64,000 nt of DNA from AP-16 sp046727735. GTDB taxonomy: Bacteria > Pseudomonadota > Alphaproteobacteria > Rhizobiales > Xanthobacteraceae. The stretch spans positions 1-64,000 of the forward strand of contig JBKPDF010000008.1 in the NCBI GenBank assembly GCA_046727735.1, in the 5' to 3' direction. Shown here in pieces: positions 54,046 through 63,292 of this stretch. The notes beneath the pieces were generated by a model, which did no database searches, had not been told where the DNA came from, and was given only the letters and a program-made list of their open reading frames with translations. Made by a program: the position numbers and the translations under genes. The first letter of the stretch is position 1, and every line of letters starts with the position of its first letter.

Positions 54046-55154
54046 GTTCTCGGCGCGGTCCCGCCGGTCCGGTGAGCGAAATCACGCCGGCATCGGCGCA
54101 GATCCTCGAGATCGGCGATTTCCATTATGTGAAGGAGCAATACCCGGATCGCACCACGCTGCTGTGGACCGGAGGGCGCCCACCGCTCGTGGGCAAATCC
54201 GAATATTTCGATTGCACCCCCGGGCGGTTCGCGCGTGCCGCCGCCGATCTGCGGGCCGGGCGCTACGATCTCGTCATGGTCTACATGGGATTGCGCGCTC
54301 CTTGGCATCCGCGCAATTGGTGGCGCGCGTTGTCCGCCGAGCCGGGCCGGCCGCACGCCGCGCTCACCCGCGTATTCGGGGTCGACTGGCTGCGCCTCGT
54401 ACCGATCGCGGTGCCGCTCGTCGCGCTCGACATGAACGACGCCTTCATCCTCGGCCGGCACAATTTCTTTCTGCTCGACAAAGCCGACGTCGTCTTCAAG
54501 CGCGAGCTGCCGGCCGATCGCTGGCACATCCTGTGCCATTCGGCGCACCCGATGCTGCCGACGCGGCGCATCCGCCGGCAGCCGCGCTGGCAGGCACGGC
54601 TCGCAAAGATCCGGCCGATCGCCCTGCCCTCACCGGCGATCGACACCGGCTTGCCGGGAGACGGCGGGACATTTCCGGACAAGACCGTGGATCTCTTCTT
54701 CAGCGGCAACGTTGCGGAAAATTCCTGGCTGCGCCGCACCGGCATGGCGGAGCTCGAGGAACTGGCACGGCGCGGCATCAAGCTCGACGTTGCGTCCAAG
54801 CGCCTGCCGCCGGAAGAATTCCGCCGCCGCCTCGCACGCGCGTGGCTCGCATGGTCGCCCTCGGGCTTCAGCTGGGAGTGCTTCCGCACTTCCGAGGCCG
54901 CGCAATGCCTGGCAGTCCCGGTGCTCAACTATCCGACGGTCGAGCTCCATCGACCGCTCATCGACGGCCATCATGTGATCTATTACGCGCCCGAGCCCGG
55001 CGGCCTCGTGCACGCGGTCGAAACCGCGCTGGCCGACAAGACCAAGCTCGAACGCATGGCACGCGCCGCACGCGAGCACGTGCTGCGCTGGCACACCCCG
55101 CGCGCCCTCGTCGATCATGTGATCGCGACCGGCCTCGCCGCGCGCAAGGGTTAA
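54042..55154 (+). CDS. Glycosyltransferase with CgeB-like C-terminal domain
   Basis: A 370-residue probable GT-B transferase. The N-terminal half has few known motifs; the C-terminal part has LFFSGNVAENSWLRRTGMAE and AWSPSGFSWECFRTSEAAQC then LAVPVLNYPTVELHRPLIDG, which match the Glycos_transf_1/CgeB pattern of a donor-binding Glu and a loop choosing the nucleotide sugar. It is translationally coupled to the FAH gene by ATGA. Donor and acceptor are unknown; it probably acts on surface glycans. Confidence 0.7.
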   Translation: MSSRRGPAGPVSEITPASAQILEIGDFHYVKEQYPDRTTLLWTGGRPPLVGKSEYFDCTPGRFARAAADLRAGRYDLVMVYMGLRAPWHPRNWWRALSAEPGRPHAALTRVFGVDWLRLVPIAVPLVALDMNDAFILGRHNFFLLDKADVVFKRELPADRWHILCHSAHPMLPTRRIRRQPRWQARLAKIRPIALPSPAIDTGLPGDGGTFPDKTVDLFFSGNVAENSWLRRTGMAELEELARRGIKLDVASKRLPPEEFRRRLARAWLAWSPSGFSWECFRTSEAAQCLAVPVLNYPTVELHRPLIDGHHVIYYAPEPGGLVHAVETALADKTKLERMARAAREHVLRWHTPRALVDHVIATGLAARKG

Positions 55155-55237
55155 AGGCAATGCTCGATCCCGGATCGGAACGCATGCTATCGGATTCAGG
55201 TCGAGCCGAGAGGCCAGGTCCCCTCGCCTCGATGCGA

Positions 55238-55463
55238 GCGTTACGAAAGCGGACCAACGGACGCGTTTCCCCTCTCCCCGCACAGCAGGGAGAGCGTGCC
55301 GAGCCGACTCAGTCGGCGAGGCGGGTGAGGGGCAATCTGCAGGTCTATCGAATCTGATCGAACCCACATGCAAGCGCCCCTCACCCGGTTCGGACCTGCG
55401 GTCCTCACCACCCTTTCCCCGCAGGCGGGGAGAGGGGAAGCGCGTTTGCCGCTCGGTTTCGCG
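55238..55463. repeat. Family A palindromic repeat, longest copy
   Basis: About 225 bp. The outer arms are GTTACGAAAGCGGACCAACG and GCCGCTCGGTTTCGCG; inner arms are CCCCTCTCCCCGCACAGCAG / CCCCGCAGGCGGGGAGAGGG. The loop carries GGCGGGTGAGGGGC and GCCCCTCACCCGG. It fills most of the gap 55155-55537. Confidence 0.85.
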
Positions 55464-55537
55464 CCAGTCCCCGACGCGGAGAGGTGGAGGGAGCGTCAGG
55501 CGACTCGGACCCCGTCCGCACGGAGGGCGTAAGCGGC

Positions 55538-56254
55538 ATGGCACGGATCAGCGTCGCTATGCTGACCCACGAGGAGACCGCCGAGTTCCGGTGGCTGATG
55601 GAGACGTTGCTGCCGGCGCGCGAGGTGATCGACGAGATCGTCATCGTCGACGATTTCTCAGGCCCCGATTTCGTCGCGGCGGTTCGCGGGTTCGAGGCTG
55701 CGCTGCCGCTGCGCTTCCACCAGCGCGCGCTCAACAAGAATTTCGCCGCGCAGCGCAACTACATGAAATCGCTATGCCGAGGCCGGCTGATTTTCTTCCT
55801 CGATCCGGACGAGCTGCCGACCGCGCGCGTGCTGCACGGCCTGCCGAAGATCCTCGAGATGATGGAGGCGCTCGACATCGACGCCTGCCAATTGCCGCGG
55901 CTCAACGTGTGGACCCCGGGCGATCGAAGCGTCGACCCGCGCGCCATCGATCTCGCTGACCCGGCCTTGCGGATCTTGTGGGAAGATCAGTTCCGGCTGA
56001 TGCGCAACCTGCCGCACCTGCGCTGGACGATGCGGTTCAACGAATATTTGGCCGGCGTGCGCCGCGGCTACCGGTTTCCCCACAGCCGCGATTACGCGCT
56101 GCTGCATTGCAAGACCGAAGGACGCCAAGCGCGCCAGTGGATCTTCTATCGCTCGATCCGGATGCGGCATTTCAGCCGGCTGAAGAACTCGGTGCTCAAG
56201 CGCCTGCCGTGGCGGACGGAGACGGAGTGGGTGTCGGCGGAAGTACCGGTTTGA
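55538..56254 (+). CDS. Glycosyltransferase family 2
   Basis: A 238-residue GT-A-type transferase. ISVAMLTHEETAEFRWLMET is the start, IVDDFSGPDF the nucleotide site and FFLDPDELPTARVL takes the DxD position as DPDE. The C-terminal YRSIRMRHFSRLKNSVLKRL is basic and may contact membrane. ATG 55538 follows CGGAGGG by about ten bases. The acceptor is unknown. A REP-type palindrome separates it from the convergent sugar ABC operon. Confidence 0.75.
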   Translation: MARISVAMLTHEETAEFRWLMETLLPAREVIDEIVIVDDFSGPDFVAAVRGFEAALPLRFHQRALNKNFAAQRNYMKSLCRGRLIFFLDPDELPTARVLHGLPKILEMMEALDIDACQLPRLNVWTPGDRSVDPRAIDLADPALRILWEDQFRLMRNLPHLRWTMRFNEYLAGVRRGYRFPHSRDYALLHCKTEGRQARQWIFYRSIRMRHFSRLKNSVLKRLPWRTETEWVSAEVPV

Positions 56255-56261
56255 CGGATCT

Positions 56262-56344
56262 CGTCATGGCCGGGCTTGTCCCGGCCATCCACGCGCACGT
56301 CACGGATGAAATCGTGGATGCCCGGCACAAGGCCGGGCATGACG
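56262..56344. repeat. REP-type palindrome pair between convergent genes
   Basis: CGTCATGGCCGGGCTTGTCC opens the first hairpin and CCGGCACAAGGCCGGGCATG closes the second in inverted orientation. It fills the 93-base gap between the convergent GT2 and sugar-ABC ATPase stops, so it is well placed to act as a bidirectional terminator. The core GGGCTTG(T/A)CCC is shared with the repeats flanking the GIY-YIG gene. Confidence 0.85.
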
Positions 56345-56347
56345 GGA

Positions 56348-57445
<1,098 letters not shown>

Positions 57446-57494
57446 GTTCGACTCCACCCCTCCGGCGATTGTGGCGACCCGTTTGCGGCCGCGA

Positions 57495-58394
57495 TTATCC
57501 CTTGGTTGCGCCGGCGGTCAGGCCGGCGATGTAGTAGTCCATCAGAAAAGCGTAGATGAGCAGCGGCGGCGCCGCGGCGAGCAGCGCGCCGGCCATCAGC
57601 ATGCCCCATTGGTAGACGTCGGCGCGGATCAGGCTGGTCACGGTGCCGACGGTGAGCACCTGCTGGTCCGAGCTGTAGAGGAATGCCAGCGGATAGACGA
57701 ACGCCGCCCAGGAGACCGTGAACGCGAAGATCGTCGCCGCGATGATGCCGGGCAGCGCCACCGGAATGAAGATGCGGGTGAGCATCTGCAGGTGGTTGGC
57801 GCCGTCGATCATCGCCGCCTCGTCGAGCTCCTTGGGGATCGAGGCGAAATACCCGATCATGATCCAGGTGCAGAACGGCACGGTGAGCGTCGGGTAGACC
57901 AGCACCATGCCCCAGTAGGAGTTCAGAAGATCGAGCCCGCGCACGATCTGGAACAACGGGATGAACAGCAGCGAATCCGGCACGAGATAGGTGAGAAAGA
58001 TTCCGGTCGCGAGCACGCCCGAACCCCAGAATTTCATCCGCCCGAGCGAATAGGCGGCCAGCACGCTGACCACCATGGTGATCACGACGACGCACACCGT
58101 GACGATCGCGGTGTTCTTGAAATAGATCAGGAAGTCGGTGTCCCGGAGCAGCACGCGGAAATGCTCGAACGTCACGCCCTTCGCGATCCACCAGGGGCTG
58201 GTCGACAGATGCGCGACCTCGGCATTGGATTTGAGCGAGGTCACGATCATGTAGTACGGCGGGATCAGAAAGAAGATCGCGAAGATGACCAGGAACACGT
58301 ACGACGTGATCAGCGCCCAGCGCCGGCTGCGCTTCAGACTCGCCGGCCGGCGGGCGACCGCCGGGACCGTGCCGTGGGCGGTGGTCGCGGTCAT
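57495..58394 (-). CDS. Sugar ABC transporter permease (UgpE/MalG family)
   Basis: A 299-residue permease with six helices (WALITSYVFLVIFAIFFLIP is the first). ELDEAAMIDGANHLQMLTRI is the EAA loop that contacts the ATPase. Its ATG overlaps the stop of the other permease. Together they form the channel of a CUT1-type importer. The sugar or polyol carried is not identifiable. Confidence 0.92.
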   Translation of the reverse strand: MTATTAHGTVPAVARRPASLKRSRRWALITSYVFLVIFAIFFLIPPYYMIVTSLKSNAEVAHLSTSPWWIAKGVTFEHFRVLLRDTDFLIYFKNTAIVTVCVVVITMVVSVLAAYSLGRMKFWGSGVLATGIFLTYLVPDSLLFIPLFQIVRGLDLLNSYWGMVLVYPTLTVPFCTWIMIGYFASIPKELDEAAMIDGANHLQMLTRIFIPVALPGIIAATIFAFTVSWAAFVYPLAFLYSSDQQVLTVGTVTSLIRADVYQWGMLMAGALLAAAPPLLIYAFLMDYYIAGLTAGATKG

Positions 58395-59335
58395 CCGATT
58401 TCCCTCCCCCGCTTGCGCACGCCGCGCAGGATGAACACCGCGGAGATCGCCAGGATCGGGAACATGAACAGCGACACCGACGCGCCGAGCGGGATGTCGC
58501 CGGACCGGATGCCGAGCAGGAACGCGTAGGTCGCGAACACGTGGGTCATGTTGCGCGGACCGCCCGCGGTCATGATCTGCACGATGTCGAAATTCGCGAA
58601 CGTGACGATCAGCGAGAACAGCACGGTGATGGCGATGATGTTGCGCATCATCGGCAGGGTGATGTGCAGGAAGCGCTGCCACGCGCTCGCGCCGTCGATC
58701 TCGGCGGCCTCGTAGAGCTCGCCCGGCACGGATTTGAGCGCGGCGAGATACATGATCAGGAAAAACGGCGCGCCGTACCAGACATTGACCAGGATCACCG
58801 AGAATCGCGCCCAGTAAGGATCGCTGAGCCACGGGATCGGCTCGCCGCCGAACTGCTCGATCACCCAGTTGAAGGCGCTGTGGGTCGGGTCGAACAGCCA
58901 CCACCAGCTCAGCGTCGAGAGCGCCAGCGGGATGACCCATGGCACGAGCAGCATGCCGCGCCACTTGCGCTGGCCCTTGGTCGGCAGATTGTTGACGAGA
59001 TGCGCGGTGATCAGCCCGATCAGCGCCTTGAAGAACACGGCGGTGAGCGCGAAGATCACCGACTGCTGCACCACCATCCAGAACACGTCACGGCCGAGCA
59101 GGAACGTGAAATTGCCGAGCCCGATGAACCGGGTCTGGGCCTTGTTCAGCATGGAGAGATACATCGAGTAGAACGCCGGGTAGACGATCAGGCAGCCGAC
59201 GATCGCGATGAGCGGCAGGCACATCAGCACCGCGGTCGTTGTGCGCTGCCGCAACACCCGGTGCAGCGTGGTCTTGCCGGCGGCGTGCGCCGTCGCCTCT
59301 CGGAAACTCACGGATTGTCGGGCCACGTCGGCCAT
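58391..59335 (-). CDS. Sugar ABC transporter permease (UgpA/MalF family)
   Basis: A 314-residue permease. TAVLMCLPLIAIVGCLIVYP is the first helix and ELYEAAEIDGASAWQRFLHI the EAA loop; GGPRNMTHVFATYAF is a UgpA-type signature. ATG 59335 is nine bases after GGGAG; ATG 59341 is equally possible. The 140-base gap to the upstream binding-protein gene holds no obvious terminator. Confidence 0.92.
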   Translation of the reverse strand: MADVARQSVSFREATAHAAGKTTLHRVLRQRTTTAVLMCLPLIAIVGCLIVYPAFYSMYLSMLNKAQTRFIGLGNFTFLLGRDVFWMVVQQSVIFALTAVFFKALIGLITAHLVNNLPTKGQRKWRGMLLVPWVIPLALSTLSWWWLFDPTHSAFNWVIEQFGGEPIPWLSDPYWARFSVILVNVWYGAPFFLIMYLAALKSVPGELYEAAEIDGASAWQRFLHITLPMMRNIIAITVLFSLIVTFANFDIVQIMTAGGPRNMTHVFATYAFLLGIRSGDIPLGASVSLFMFPILAISAVFILRGVRKRGREIG

Positions 59336-59475
59336 TGGCATCGACTCCCGATGATTCCGCCGCGACGGCGGATGCATTCCCTATTGGATCGATTCCATAC
59401 GACCGGAGAGCAACGCACACCCGCTACGATGGGTTCGCGCAACTCCCCGGCCGGCTCGAAGGCAGGATCGCGCGG

Positions 59476-60825
59476 TCAGGCGCGCAGGAGGCCCTCCAGC
59501 TCGCTTTCCGCCCATTTGACGACTTTGTCGATCGGCTCGTTGCCCTGCGTGACCTTCGATACCATGACGGTTTGGACCGCCTGGTTGTAGATCTGCGAGG
59601 CGACGTCCGGTCGCGCCGGGAAGCCGGTGATGCTGGTCTGCTCGTCGCCGCGCGGCGGGTAATTGTAGACGGTGCCGACCGGGGGCTCGACCGTCTTCCA
59701 CGTGTCGAAATCGTAGAAGCTTCTGAACGACGGCAGGTCGTAGCCGTTCGACGCCGCGACGAGTTGCTGTGCGGACTCCTTCTCGGAAATGTAGCGCAGC
59801 AGGTCCTTGGCGGCCGACTTGTTGGGCGAGAAACTCCACAGCCCGTAGAAGAACGGCAGCTGCCCGACGAAGCGGCCCTTCGGCCCGCGCGGCATGTCGT
59901 GGGTCCAGCAGTTCTCCGCCACCTTGGGATTGTCGCGCTTGGCGACGCTCCACGCGCTCGGCGGGTTCATGATGCTCGACCCCTTGCCGGAAATGAGCCA
60001 GCGGTTGTTGCCGGCGTCGTCCCAGGCGTAGACCTCCGGCGGATTGAGCGGCATCAGCTTCTTCATGTACTCGAGCGCCGCCCGGGTCTCGTCGGAATTG
60101 ACTTTGATGTTGTCCTTTTCGTCGATCATCATCGAGCCGTAGGAGCGGAACAGGGCGCCGACCCAGTCGATCGCGTCGCTGGTCTGGCCCATCGGCAGGC
60201 CGACCGGAAAGCCCGCCTTGTGCAATTGCTCGGCGGTCTTCAGGTAGAGGTCCCAATTCCAGCTGTCGACCAGCTTCTGGTCGCGGTTGTCGGTGGTCGG
60301 GAAGATCTGGGTGAGATCGACCCCGCAATGTTGCTTGTAAAGGTCGATGCGCGAGCAGCACGGCTTGACCTGGCTGCCGACCGTGGTCGGGATGCCGCGC
60401 CACACGCCGTCGTGCTTGGCGAGATATTCGGAGACCTGGCTGATCGGGCCGTATTTCTGGATCAGCGCGTTGACGACCTCGTCGAGCGGCTCGAGCACGC
60501 GGCGGTGCACGGCGATCTGCCAGGCGCGGTGCGACATGATATCGTGCCCGGTTCGAGCCTGGGCTTCGGCGCTCGCGGTCAGCAGGTCCTTGTCGCCCTG
60601 GGACGTGATGTAGTCGATGTGAACGTCGACGCTGTTCTTGGCGCCCCACTCGCTGCACAATTTCGTCAGCGTATTGTTCGCGCCGGGGACCCAGTGATCC
60701 CAGCAGCCGAGCGTGAGCTTGCCGGCCGCGTAGCTGGTCCTGACATAGGGGGCGGCCAGCATGGACGCGCCGGCGAGCGCCGCGGACTTCAATACGGTAC
60801 GGCGCGTAAGCTTCGATTTTGCCAT
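59476..60825 (-). CDS. Sugar ABC transporter substrate-binding protein (family 1)
   Basis: A 449-residue periplasmic protein. SKLTRRTVLKSAALAGAS is a twin-arginine signal (RRTVLK), processed near SYAA, which implies export in folded form. CWDHWVPGANNTLTKLCSEW and the C-terminal PDVASQIYNQAVQTVMVSKV are typical of SBP_bac_1 proteins. ATG 60825 follows GGGAGGAAATCG. A GTGTA...TACAC palindrome at 60868-60883 lies where its promoter should be. It heads the four-gene sugar ABC operon. Confidence 0.9.
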   Translation of the reverse strand: MAKSKLTRRTVLKSAALAGASMLAAPYVRTSYAAGKLTLGCWDHWVPGANNTLTKLCSEWGAKNSVDVHIDYITSQGDKDLLTASAEAQARTGHDIMSHRAWQIAVHRRVLEPLDEVVNALIQKYGPISQVSEYLAKHDGVWRGIPTTVGSQVKPCCSRIDLYKQHCGVDLTQIFPTTDNRDQKLVDSWNWDLYLKTAEQLHKAGFPVGLPMGQTSDAIDWVGALFRSYGSMMIDEKDNIKVNSDETRAALEYMKKLMPLNPPEVYAWDDAGNNRWLISGKGSSIMNPPSAWSVAKRDNPKVAENCWTHDMPRGPKGRFVGQLPFFYGLWSFSPNKSAAKDLLRYISEKESAQQLVAASNGYDLPSFRSFYDFDTWKTVEPPVGTVYNYPPRGDEQTSITGFPARPDVASQIYNQAVQTVMVSKVTQGNEPIDKVVKWAESELEGLLRA

Positions 60826-60867
60826 CGATTTCCTCCCGGAGATCCGCCTGATCGGCGTTTTGAATGA

Positions 60868-60883
60868 GTGTAACGGTATACAC
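60868..60883. promoter_or_regulatory. Candidate GntR/HutC-type operator upstream of the sugar ABC operon
   Basis: GTGTAACGGTATACAC is an imperfect 16-base palindrome with GTGTA/TACAC arms. GTGTATAC within the reverse complement fits the HutC-subfamily pattern GT-N-TA-N-AC. It lies about 43 bases upstream of the binding-protein start. The regulator is not in the window. Confidence 0.4.
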
Positions 60884-61070
60884 CATCGTGGGCGCACCGC
60901 ATAGCGGAGCACCGTCGCCGACGTGCTACGGCATCGAGCCGAAACGCCGAGCGGCAGGTCGTCGCATCGCTGCGCTGCGCCCGGCAATAACTCCGCCCTG
61001 ACCGGCGGGTTTCAAAATGGCCGGCGCGCGGACAAAGCCGCGCGCCGGAGAATATCGCAACGGCGGACCG

Positions 61071-61685
61071 TTAGGCGGCCTTCAGCAGGCCTTCCGCCTT
61101 CATGGCGTCCTGGACCGTCGGGCGCGCGCCCACGCGTTCCCAATAGGCCTTCAGATTCGGCCATTGCCCGAGGTCGATCGACTGGGGCTTGGTCCAGTTG
61201 ACGATGGTGAAAAGATACGCATCGGCGACCGTGAACTGGTCCCCCATCAGATACTTGCGCCCGGCGAAGTGCCGATCGAGATAGGCGAAGCGGCCGGCGA
61301 GGTTCTCCTTCGCGACCGGCTTGTAGGCATCGGGCGTGTTCGGCCGGAACAGCGGACTGAAATTCTTGTGCAGCTCCGAGGTGACGAAATTCAACCACTC
61401 CTGGACGTGATAGCGCTCCTTGGTTCCGGCGGGCGGAGCCAGACCCGAGCCGGGCACCTTGTCGGCGATGTATTGGACGATGGCCGGCCCTTCGGTCAGG
61501 CGATCGCCGTCGTCGAGCGCCAGCACGGGGACCTGGCCCTTCGGGTTGATCTGCAGGAAGTCGCCTCCGGCCTTGGTCTTCTTGGCGCGGAGATCGACCT
61601 GTTCGAGCTCGAAAGGAAGTCCGCTTTCGCGCAGCACGATGTGCGGCGACAAGGAACAGGCTCCCGGCGAGAAATAGAGCTTCAT
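61071..61685 (-). CDS. gst: Glutathione S-transferase, beta class
   Basis: A 204-residue cytosolic enzyme that conjugates glutathione to electrophiles. MKLYFSPGACSLSPHIVLRE carries the beta-class catalytic Cys10; NPKGQVPVLALDDG and LTEGPAIVQYIAD are the glutathione site of the N-terminal thioredoxin fold; YLMGDQFTVADAYLFTIVNW is the C-terminal helical motif with the conserved Asp. ATG 61685 has GGAG upstream. It is divergent from a MarR regulator across 111 bases that carry two matching palindromes. Confidence 0.93.
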   Translation of the reverse strand: MKLYFSPGACSLSPHIVLRESGLPFELEQVDLRAKKTKAGGDFLQINPKGQVPVLALDDGDRLTEGPAIVQYIADKVPGSGLAPPAGTKERYHVQEWLNFVTSELHKNFSPLFRPNTPDAYKPVAKENLAGRFAYLDRHFAGRKYLMGDQFTVADAYLFTIVNWTKPQSIDLGQWPNLKAYWERVGARPTVQDAMKAEGLLKAA

Positions 61686-61720
61686 GGCTGAAATCTCCTC
61701 TTGGTGGATCGGGGAAGATC

Positions 61721-61732
61721 ATGCAACTGCAT
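61721..61732. promoter_or_regulatory. Candidate MarR operator, gst-proximal
   Basis: ATGCAACTGCAT is a palindrome of the form ATGCA-NN-TGCAT. It lies 35 bases upstream of the gst start and touches the predicted gst -10 region. The second copy lies 44 bases away, centre to centre. Confidence 0.6.
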
Positions 61733-61759
61733 CTTCATCGGATGCGCGCCGGTTGTCAA
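61731..61759 (-). promoter_or_regulatory. Predicted gst promoter
   Basis: On the minus strand TTGACA (61759-61754), a 17-base spacer and GAAGAT (61736-61731) form a sigma-70-like promoter directed to gst. The -35 is perfect and the -10 is weak. It lies between the two palindromes, so a repressor bound to both could block it. Confidence 0.45.
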
Positions 61760-61764
61760 GATTG

Positions 61765-61776
61765 ATGCATTTGCAT
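61765..61776. promoter_or_regulatory. Candidate MarR operator, regulator-proximal
   Basis: ATGCATTTGCAT is the second ATGCA-NN-TGCAT palindrome, 21 bases upstream of the MarR gene start, where it could give autoregulation. Confidence 0.6.
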
Positions 61777-61796
61777 GGACTCGCTAGATTTGGGTC

Positions 61797-62231
61797 ATGG
61801 AACGTTCGCCCGCATCCGAGACCGTCACCGCCTGGGCACGCCTGCTGCGCGTCCAGCACAATCTATTGATGGCCGTCGAGGCGGACTTGAAGGCCGCGGG
61901 CTTCCCGCCGCTCGCGTGGTACGACGCGCTGCTCGAGCTATCGCGGGCCGCAAACGGCCGGATGCGCCCCGTCGAGCTCGAAAAGGCGATGCTGCTCCCG
62001 CAATACAGCACGTCGCGGCTCATCGAGCGGCTGACCCGGGCAGGCCTGATCGTTCGCTTAGTCTGCCCGATGGACCGGCGCGGTCAGTTCATCGCGATCA
62101 CACCAGAGGGCCGCGCGCTGCAGAGACGAATGTGGGAGGCCTATGCGGCCTCGATCGAGCGCCATTTGGGCACTCGGCTGTCCCGTGCGGATGCCGGCCG
62201 GCTGTGCGAGCTGCTCGCCAAGCTGAGTTGA
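61797..62231 (+). CDS. MarR family transcriptional regulator
   Basis: A 144-residue winged-helix dimeric regulator. The recognition region is ELEKAMLLPQYSTSRLIERL and the wing has LVCPMDRRGQFIAITPEGRA with the conserved DRR; flanking helices (WARLLRVQHNLLMAVEADLK and WEAYAASIERHLG) form the dimer interface. It is divergent from gst and probably represses it and itself through the two ATGCA-NN-TGCAT sites. The ligand is unknown; a gst substrate is likely. Cys in the wing region could make it redox-sensitive. Confidence 0.9.
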   Translation: MERSPASETVTAWARLLRVQHNLLMAVEADLKAAGFPPLAWYDALLELSRAANGRMRPVELEKAMLLPQYSTSRLIERLTRAGLIVRLVCPMDRRGQFIAITPEGRALQRRMWEAYAASIERHLGTRLSRADAGRLCELLAKLS

Positions 62232-62350
62232 TGCGGCAAGTCAACTCCTTCTCCGGCTGAAAAATTTTGCCCACGGCGCGGAACTTCGGAGGGGTTCGAG
62301 CGTTGGCAGTTCCGGTCGTGTGTGGCGGCTGCCGGCAGAGGAGGTTTGCG

Positions 62351-62587
62351 TTGCGCGCTCCGTCCATTCAGGTTCTCGCTCCCGACGAGGAAGTGCTCGG
62401 CGAGGTGCCGCTCGCGCCCTATGGGCTTACCGGCGTCTCGGAGGCGCAATTGGCGCGCAAGCTGGCGCGTCCGTCTGCCGCCGCCCCGCAGGCGAAGGCG
62501 GAAACCTCGAAGCTGCTGCGGAAACTGTTTCCCGATTCCCCGCTCGCGCTGCGGCTCGTGGGACTTGCAGCCCTCGTCCGGCGCTAG
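62351..62587 (+). CDS. Small hypothetical protein with TTG start
   Basis: A 78-residue protein of no known family. TTG 62351 is chosen because AGAGGAGG (62337-62344) lies six bases upstream, the best site in the frame; the TTG at 62267 has none. The sequence is LRAPSIQVLAPDEEVLGEVP followed by LAPYGLTGVSEAQLARKLAR and an alanine-rich basic tail. It has no signal peptide. It lies just upstream of the left inverted repeat of the GIY-YIG unit. Confidence 0.5.
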   Translation: MRAPSIQVLAPDEEVLGEVPLAPYGLTGVSEAQLARKLARPSAAAPQAKAETSKLLRKLFPDSPLALRLVGLAALVRR

Positions 62588-62640
62588 CGTTCCGCGCCCC
62601 GGGGTTATCAACCCGACGCGCCGTATCCGCATAAGATCTG

Positions 62641-62757
62641 GGGTGACACGCGCACCCATGCGGCCTCACGGGATGTGACATTGTTGCCGCTGACCTGCGG
62701 GCGTCCCCCCCCCGCTCGTCATGCGCGGGCTTGACCCGCGCACCCATGCGGCCTCTC
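62641..62757. repeat. Left inverted arm of the GIY-YIG unit (REP family C)
   Basis: A 117-base arm with two copies of GCGCACCCATGCGGCCTC and the hairpin GCGCGGGCTTGACCCGCGC. Its reverse complement matches the right arm (63130-63243) almost perfectly at both ends; only a central stretch of about 40 bases differs. A run of nine C residues lies at about 62705-62713. Confidence 0.85.
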
Positions 62758-62791
62758 CATGGCCGCCGGCCGGACGACAGCAGGTCACGGC

Positions 62792-63067
62792 ATGGACAGG
62801 GCGTACTGGGTCTACATTCTGGCGAGCCGCCCAAGAGGGACGCTATACGTCGGCATGACCAACGATCTCGTGCGACGAATCTATCTGCACCGCGAAAGTC
62901 TCGTTCCAGGATTCACGAAACGATACGGCGTGAAATTGCTGGTCTATTACGAGCAGCACGTGACCGCGCTTGCGGCCATCCAACGGGAGAAGAACATCAA
63001 ACATTGGCCTCGCGCATGGAATCGACTTGATCCTCTCCATGAATCCCGACTGGTACGATCTCTATGA
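62792..63067 (+). CDS. GIY-YIG nuclease family protein (3' frameshift)
   Basis: A 91-residue single-domain GIY-YIG nuclease. YWVYILASRPRGTLYVGMTN gives the GIY (VYI) and YIG (YVG) elements; RRIYLHRESLVPGFTKRYG has the catalytic Arg and YYEQHVTALAAIQREKNIKH the metal-binding Glu. After HWPRAW the frame changes: the other frame reads IDLILSMNPDWYDLYD, which is the usual family C-terminus, and ends at 63089. Two bases missing in an A-run near 63020 would explain this. The catalytic core is intact. The gene is bracketed by inverted repeats of about 115 bases. Confidence 0.82.
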   Translation: MDRAYWVYILASRPRGTLYVGMTNDLVRRIYLHRESLVPGFTKRYGVKLLVYYEQHVTALAAIQREKNIKHWPRAWNRLDPLHESRLVRSL

Positions 63068-63129
63068 TGGAATCGCCAGATGGGCATAGCCCTCGGAACG
63101 CGTACAATTGTTCAGCGCTCCGTTTCGAC

Positions 63130-63243
63130 GAGAGGCCGCATGGGTGCGCGGGTCAAGCCCGCGCATGACGAGTTAGGGGCGCGCCGGAGGTCGGCAGCGC
63201 GGAACTCACCTGCCGTGAGGCCGCATGGGTGCGCGGGTCACCC
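63130..63243. repeat. Right inverted arm of the GIY-YIG unit (REP family C)
   Basis: A 114-base arm starting GAGAGGCCGCATGGGTGCGC, with GCGCGGGTCAAGCCCGCGC, and ending GTGCGCGGGTCACCC. Both conserved blocks are the reverse complement of the left arm in the same order and spacing, so the unit 62641-63243 is a symmetrical 603-base module. Confidence 0.85.
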
Positions 63244-63292
63244 AGGGTCTCATGCGGGACGGCGCGTTGAGCTGATAAACCGGGCAGCCCAG

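Noticed and set aside
62705..62713. Run of nine C residues as a phase-variation tract
   Set aside because: It lies in the non-coding centre of the left repeat arm and not in a promoter or coding region, so there is no gene for it to switch.
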